This document shows, in pieces, positions 60,013-64,000 of a DNA stretch of 64,000 nt. Numbering within the stretch: position 1 is the stretch's first letter; each line of letters begins with the position of its first letter. A program made the position numbers and the translations under genes. Source of the stretch: Roseomonas gilardii subsp. gilardii (GTDB taxonomy: Bacteria; Pseudomonadota; Alphaproteobacteria; Acetobacterales; Acetobacteraceae); NCBI RefSeq assembly GCF_023078375.1, contig NZ_CP095554.1, positions 2,814,001 through 2,878,000 on the forward strand, in the 5' to 3' direction. The notes beneath the pieces were generated by a model that had not been told where the DNA came from, did not search any database, and saw nothing but the letters and a program-made list of their open reading frames with translations.

Positions 60013-60591
60013 ATGCGGCGACGCACTCTGCTGACCGCCACGACGTTGATCGCCGGAGGATCCCTGATGAGCGAGAGTACCGAAGCCGCGGCGCCCGCCG
60101 ACCGAGAGAACACCCTGCTGATGGACCTCAAGGACGGGCGCGTGGTGATCGAGCTGCGCCCCGACCTGGCCCCGAAGCATGTGGAGCGGATCAAGACCCT
60201 GGCACGCCAGGGCTTCTATGACGGCACGCCGTTCCACCGGGTCATCGAGGGCTTCATGGCCCAGGGCGGCGACCCGACCGGCACCGGCACGGGCGGCAGC
60301 CCCCTGCCGAACCTGCCGGCCGAGTTCAGCCCGCCGGCCAAGGCGCGCTTCATCCGCGGCACCTGCGGCATGGCCCGGACCCAGGACCCGAACAGCGCGA
60401 ACAGCCAGTTCTTCATCATGTTCGCCCCGGCCGCGAGCCTGGACGGCCAGTACACGATCTGGGGCCGCGTGGTCTCGGGCATGGAGGCCGTGGACAAGAT
60501 CAAGCGGGGCAGTGGCTCCAGCGGCATGGTGCGCGACCCTGACAAGCTGGTCCGCCTGCGTGTCGCGGCGGATGTGCCGGAAGGCCAGTAA
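60013..60591 (+). CDS. Exported cyclophilin-type peptidyl-prolyl isomerase
   Basis: 192 residues. N-terminal MRRRTLLTATTLIAGGSL is a likely export signal, so it probably folds periplasmic proteins. Cyclophilin motifs: TPFHRVIEGFMAQGGD (catalytic Arg), NSANSQFFIMFAPAASLDGQ, TIWGRVVSGMEAVDKI. Six bases after coaD; followed by a strong terminator. Confidence 0.93.
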   Translation: MRRRTLLTATTLIAGGSLMSESTEAAAPADRENTLLMDLKDGRVVIELRPDLAPKHVERIKTLARQGFYDGTPFHRVIEGFMAQGGDPTGTGTGGSPLPNLPAEFSPPAKARFIRGTCGMARTQDPNSANSQFFIMFAPAASLDGQYTIWGRVVSGMEAVDKIKRGSGSSGMVRDPDKLVRLRVAADVPEGQ

Positions 60592-60604
60592 GCCGGCTTC
60601 TCCT

Positions 60605-60641
60605 GAAGGGCGGGACCATAATGGTCCCGCCCTTCTTCTTT
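60605..60641 (+). terminator. Rho-independent terminator after the gyrA-coaD-ppi unit
   Basis: Stem AAGGGCGGGACC / GGTCCCGCCCTT closing a short ATAAT loop, followed by CTTCTTT. The clearest intrinsic terminator in the window. Confidence 0.88.
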
Positions 60642-60715
60642 CGGCACCGGATGTGGGTTCCGCGCTCTTCGCGTGGCGCGGAGCCTGTGCTATCCGTCCG
60701 GCCGACCCTTCTTGG

Positions 60716-60788
60716 GCGCCTGTAGCTCAGTCGGTAGAGCACGAGACTTTTAATCTTGGGGTCCTGGGTTCGAGCCCCAGCGGGCGCA
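60716..60788 (+). tRNA. tRNA-Lys (anticodon UUU)
   Basis: 73 bases, no encoded CCA. Acceptor GCGCCUG/CGGGCGC (one U-G), D-arm GCUC-AGUCGGUA-GAGC, anticodon stem CGAGA/UCUUG with loop CUUUUAA (anticodon UUU), T-arm CUGGG-UUCGAGC-CCCAG. Confidence 0.97.
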
Positions 60789-60820
60789 CTCCAAACTACT
60801 CCCTCGGCTTGCCCCTGCCC

Positions 60821-61891
60821 TCAGGCGGCCTCCAGCCGTTTCCCGGTTCCGCCATCGAAGACATGGAGTTCCCTGGGGTCAAGGAGGGCCGTCAGGTTGC
60901 TTCCGGCGAAGGGCCCGTTCACCCGGACGGTGAGCGGCACGCCATCCGGCAGCCGGCCATGCACCACCGTCTCGGAGCCGAGCGGTTCCACGAGATCGAC
61001 CGTCAGGGGCAGGGCGTCCGGCGCTTCGCCCACCAGCACATGTTCGGGCCGCAGCCCCAGCGTCAGGGGCATTCCTGCGGCACCGGGGCGCGGCCCGTCC
61101 GCGAAGACGATCCCCTGCCCCGAAGCCAGCCGCGCGCCGGTGCCGCCCTCCAGCAGCGTGGCAGGCAGGAAGTTCATCGAGGGGCTGCCGATGAAGCTCG
61201 CGACATAGGTGTCCGCCGGCTTCGCCCAGACCTCCATGGGAGAGGCGACCTGGGCGGCACGGCCCTGGTGCATCACCACCAGCCGGTCGCCCAGGGTCAT
61301 GGCCTCCACCTGGTCATGCGTCACGAAGATCGAGGTTACGCCCAGCCGGCGCTGGAGGCGGCGGATCTCCGCCCGCATCTGCACGCGCAGCTTGGCGTCG
61401 AGGTTAGAGAGCGGCTCGTCGAAGAGGAACAGCGCCGGCTCCCGCACGATGGCCCGGCCCATGGCGACGCGCTGCCGCTGGCCGCCGGACAACTGGCGTG
61501 GGCGCCGGTCCAGCAGGGCGCCCAGGCCCAGGATCTCCGCGGCCTCCCGCACGCGCCGGTCGATCTCGGGGCGCGGCAGGCGGCGGATCCTGAGCCCATA
61601 GGCCATGTTCTGCGCCACCGTCATATGCGGGTAGAGCGCATAGTTCTGGAACACCATGGCGATGTCACGGTCCGCCGGCTCCAGCGGAGTCACGTCCCGC
61701 CCGGCGATCACCACCTTGCCGGAGGTCGGCGTCTCCAGCCCCGCGGTGATCCGCAGCAGGGTGGATTTGCCACAGCCCGAGGCGCCGACCAGCACCACCA
61801 TCTCGCCATCCGCGACATCGAGCTCGATGCCGTGCAGCACCTGCGTCTTGCCGAAGGACTTGCGGATCTCGTCCAGCTTCAGGGTCGCCAA
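60821..61891 (-). CDS. ugpC: Sn-glycerol-3-phosphate-type ABC importer ATPase
   Basis: 356 residues of the CUT1 sugar ABC ATPase group. Walker A GASGCGKST, signature LSGGQRQRV, Walker B LFLFDEPLSNLD, and a C-terminal TOBE domain (LGLRPEHVLV). I start at TTG 61891, five bases after the ugpE stop, because no ATG or GTG fits; MATLKLDEIRKSFG then matches the family start. Energises UgpAE. Glycerol-3-phosphate is inferred from the UgpB and permease similarity; related sugars or phosphodiesters are possible. Confidence 0.92.
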   Translation of the reverse strand: MATLKLDEIRKSFGKTQVLHGIELDVADGEMVVLVGASGCGKSTLLRITAGLETPTSGKVVIAGRDVTPLEPADRDIAMVFQNYALYPHMTVAQNMAYGLRIRRLPRPEIDRRVREAAEILGLGALLDRRPRQLSGGQRQRVAMGRAIVREPALFLFDEPLSNLDAKLRVQMRAEIRRLQRRLGVTSIFVTHDQVEAMTLGDRLVVMHQGRAAQVASPMEVWAKPADTYVASFIGSPSMNFLPATLLEGGTGARLASGQGIVFADGPRPGAAGMPLTLGLRPEHVLVGEAPDALPLTVDLVEPLGSETVVHGRLPDGVPLTVRVNGPFAGSNLTALLDPRELHVFDGGTGKRLEAA

Positions 61892-61896
61892 AGGGC

Positions 61897-62766
61897 TTAC
61901 TTCTCCGTCTCGGTCAGGCCGCGCACGAACCAGCGCTGCATCGCCACCACCACGGCGACGGGGGGCAGCAGGGCCAGCACCGCCATGGCCATGATGGTGT
62001 TCCACTCGTTCTGGGAGTCGCCATTGCCGATGGTCTTGGAGAGGCCGACCACAATGGTCTCCAGCGAGCGGTCGGTCACGATCAGCAGCGGCCAGAGATA
62101 CTGGTTCCAGCCATAGATGAAGAGGATCACGAAGAGCGCCGCGATCGAGTTGCGCGACAGCGGCAGCACCACGTCGCGCAGGAAGCGCAGCGGCCCGGCG
62201 CCATCGAGCCGCGCCGCTTCGGCCAACTCGTCCGGGATGGTCAGGAAGAACTGCCGGAACAGCAGCGTCGCCGTGGCGGAGGCGATCAGCGGCAGGGTGA
62301 GGCCGGTCATCGTATCGGTCAGGTGCAGGTTCACCATGACCTGGAAGGTCGGGATCAGCCGCACCTCCACCGGGAGCATCAGCGTGATGAAGATCAGCCA
62401 GAAGCAGGTCATCCGGAAGGGGAAGCGGAAGAACACCACGGCGAAGGCGCTGAGCATGGAGATCGTGATTTTCCCGACCGCGATGATCAGCGCCATCAGC
62501 GCGCTGTTCCACAGCATCACCCAGGCGGGCGTGGTGCGCATGCGGCCACCGCCCTGGGTCCAGGCGGTGACGTAGTTCTGCACTGCGTCCGGTCCAGGCA
62601 GCAGCGGCACCTCGCCGCGCCCCAGGGTGGAGGCGTCATGGGTGGACCCCATCAGCGCGATCCAGATGGGGAAGGCGAAGATGAAGACGCCCAGGATCAG
62701 CAGCGCATGGGTGAGCAGCTTCGCGCGCGCCTGCCGACGGCGCGTCGCGGTGGCGACATCCGCCAT
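61897..62766 (-). CDS. ugpE: ABC importer permease UgpE
   Basis: 289 residues with six predicted membrane helices (LLTHALLILGVFIFAFPIWI first; LLPPVAVVVAMQRWFV last) and the EAA loop ELAEAARLDGAGPLRFLRDV that docks to the ATPase. Its ATG overlaps the ugpA stop by one base. Partner of UgpA. Confidence 0.93.
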   Translation of the reverse strand: MADVATATRRRQARAKLLTHALLILGVFIFAFPIWIALMGSTHDASTLGRGEVPLLPGPDAVQNYVTAWTQGGGRMRTTPAWVMLWNSALMALIIAVGKITISMLSAFAVVFFRFPFRMTCFWLIFITLMLPVEVRLIPTFQVMVNLHLTDTMTGLTLPLIASATATLLFRQFFLTIPDELAEAARLDGAGPLRFLRDVVLPLSRNSIAALFVILFIYGWNQYLWPLLIVTDRSLETIVVGLSKTIGNGDSQNEWNTIMAMAVLALLPPVAVVVAMQRWFVRGLTETEK

Positions 62767-63647
62767 CAGTAATGCACCTTGCGGTCGATGAAGCGGAACT
62801 GGAAGGCGGTCAGCGCCACCACCAGCAGCATCAGGATGACGCTCTGCGCCGAGGAGGTGCCGAGGTTCAGGTTCTGCACGCCGTCCGACCAGGTCTTGTA
62901 GATCAGCGTTTCCGTGGCCCGCGCCGGCCCGCCCTGGGTGAGGGCATGGATCACGCCGAAGGTCTCGAAGAAGGCATAGGTCAGGTTCACCACCACCAGG
63001 AAGAAGATGGTGGGGGAAAGCAGGGGGAAGACCACGGTCCAGAAGCGCCGCACCGGGCGGGCGCCGTCGATCGCGGCGGCCTCCAGCACGCTCTGGGGGA
63101 TGGACTGCAAGCCGGCCAGGAAGAAGATGAAGTTATAGGCCACCTGCTTCCAGGCCGAGGCGATCACCACCAGCACCATCGCCTGGGTGCCATTGAGCCG
63201 GTAGTCCCAGGCGAGGCCGGCGGCGTTCAGCGCACGGCCGATCAGCCCGATCTGCGGGTGGAACAGGAAGAGCCAGAGCACCGCCGCCACGGCCGGGGCC
63301 ACGGCATAGGGCCAGATCAGCAGGGTGCGGTAGATGCTGGCGGCGCGGAGCCGCTTGTCCGCCTGCACCGCCAGGAACAGCGCCACCGACAAGGCCAGGA
63401 TGGCCACGGAGGAGGAGAAGATCACCGTGTTCCAGGCTGCGTGGAGCCAGTTCGGGTCGGACAGGACCTCGCGGAAATTCTCCAGCCCGACGAATTCGCT
63501 GGAGAGGCCGAAAGCGTCCTCCCGCAGCGTGGACTGGATCAGCGCCTGGAGCGCGGGCCAGTAGAAGAAGACCGCCGTGATCGCGAGCTGGGGCAGAAGC
63601 AGCAGCAGCGGCAGCGCCTTGCCGCGAAAGGCGACCTTCTCGCTCAT
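62766..63647 (-). CDS. ugpA: ABC importer permease UgpA
   Basis: 293 residues, six membrane helices, beginning [20 protein letters not shown], with the EAA-type loop [29 protein letters not shown]-type loop matches UgpA. 18 bases after the ugpB stop. Part of ugpBAEC on the minus strand. Confidence 0.93.
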   Translation of the reverse strand: MSEKVAFRGKALPLLLLLPQLAITAVFFYWPALQALIQSTLREDAFGLSSEFVGLENFREVLSDPNWLHAAWNTVIFSSSVAILALSVALFLAVQADKRLRAASIYRTLLIWPYAVAPAVAAVLWLFLFHPQIGLIGRALNAAGLAWDYRLNGTQAMVLVVIASAWKQVAYNFIFFLAGLQSIPQSVLEAAAIDGARPVRRFWTVVFPLLSPTIFFLVVVNLTYAFFETFGVIHALTQGGPARATETLIYKTWSDGVQNLNLGTSSAQSVILMLLVVALTAFQFRFIDRKVHY

Positions 63648-63665
63648 GGATCAGTCCCTGCCCGG

Positions 63666-64000
63666 TCAGCCCTTGTTGGTGCGCTCGAAGTTGCGCAGCA
63701 CCTGGTTGCCGCGCGTCTGCGCATTGGCCAGGGCCTGGTCGGCGCTCTGCCCACCCTGCAGCGCGCGCTCCATCTCCTCCTGCATGATGTTGCGGATCTC
63801 GGCGAAGCCGCCGAGGCGGATGCCGCGGCTGTTCTCCGTCGTGTTGCCGCCGCCGCGCAGGAGCTGTTCCACCGGCACGTCGGCGCCGGGATTCTTGTCG
63901 TAGAAGCCGGATTCGCGGGTCGCCTTGTAGGCTCCCATGGAGACGGGGAGGTAGCCCGTGTCCTGGTGCCACTTCGCGGCGATGTCCTGGCGGCCGAGAT
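63666..64000 (-). CDS. ugpB: Substrate-binding protein UgpB, C-terminal part (cut by window edge)
   Basis: Only the last 110 residues are visible: AAKWHQDTGYLPVSMGAYKA, then TRESGFYDKNPGADVP, then NQVLRNFERTNKG, which closely parallels the end of E. coli UgpB (WHQ.TGYLP, FYEKNPGAD, RGNQLLRRFE). Periplasmic glycerol-3-phosphate / glycerophosphodiester binding protein. The start lies beyond the right edge. Confidence 0.9.
   Translation of the reverse strand, partial: LGRQDIAAKWHQDTGYLPVSMGAYKATRESGFYDKNPGADVPVEQLLRGGGNTTENSRGIRLGGFAEIRNIMQEEMERALQGGQSADQALANAQTRGNQVLRNFERTNKG

Overview
The window is a gene-dense stretch of a high-GC alphaproteobacterial chromosome. The gene content and order fit Acetobacteraceae, most likely a Roseomonas-like organism. 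That assignment is inferred from proteins and synteny: rpoZ-rsh-acpS-lepB-rnc-era-recO, DUF177-rpmF-plsX-fabH-ihfA-merR, a Mg-type HemB, a GTTC-N7-GTTC LexA box between uvrA and ssb, and a cytochrome bc1 chaperone of the mitochondrial Cbp3 type. I see no transposase, phage, CRISPR or defence genes. This is mostly core genome, and I did not find a convincing undescribed system.

Layout. 0-6 kb: a cut-off lytic transglycosylase, dapA, smpB, a sulfite-oxidase-like enzyme, an orphan peptide/solute-binding protein and folK. 6-15 kb: the rpoZ-rsh-acpS-lepB-rnc-era-recO-parC run (stringent response, protein export, RNA processing, topoisomerase IV). 15-24 kb: a patatin, the N-end-rule transferase bpt, a frame-shifted penicillin acylase, three alpha/beta hydrolases and hemB. 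24-31 kb: rpiB-glyA-nrdR-ribD-ribE-ribBA-ribH-nusB-thiL, with overlapping stops and starts that make one long probable operon for one-carbon, riboflavin and thiamine cofactors. 31-37 kb: bamE, the bc1 chaperone, DUF177-rpmF-plsX-fabH (ribosome/lipid cluster), ihfA-merR and tRNA-Pro. 37-41 kb: an M20-M20-M81 hydrolase operon. 41-47 kb, minus strand: a CoxG-CoxD-CoxE-XdhC-XdhC-MoeA/MobA set for maturing a molybdenum hydroxylase whose structural genes are not here. 47-56 kb: DUF192, a repeat-containing small secreted protein, an MBL hydrolase, DUF815, yajC, sodB, an NDUFAF6-like gene and uvrA. 56-64 kb: ssb, gyrA, coaD, a cyclophilin, tRNA-Lys and the ugpBAEC glycerol-3-phosphate-type importer (ugpB cut by the window end).

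The most striking pattern is technical or evolutionary. At least five loci (penicillin acylase, short XdhC, small repeat protein, NDUFAF6-like protein, SDR fragment) are broken by single-base losses, nearly all in runs of G or C, and each is restored in silico by adding one base. Two further starts (M20 hydrolase, rpiB) could have the same explanation. Systematic homopolymer indels in the assembly are the simplest reading, so these genes may be intact in the organism. Biological points worth following are alanine at the quinolone-binding serine position in both GyrA and ParC, a LexA box lying on the uvrA -35 element, a catalytically stripped GTP-cyclohydrolase domain in RibBA, a CTG-start candidate for recO, and an intergenic block at 41.3-41.5 kb with an 8-bp periodic repeat and a long inverted repeat.
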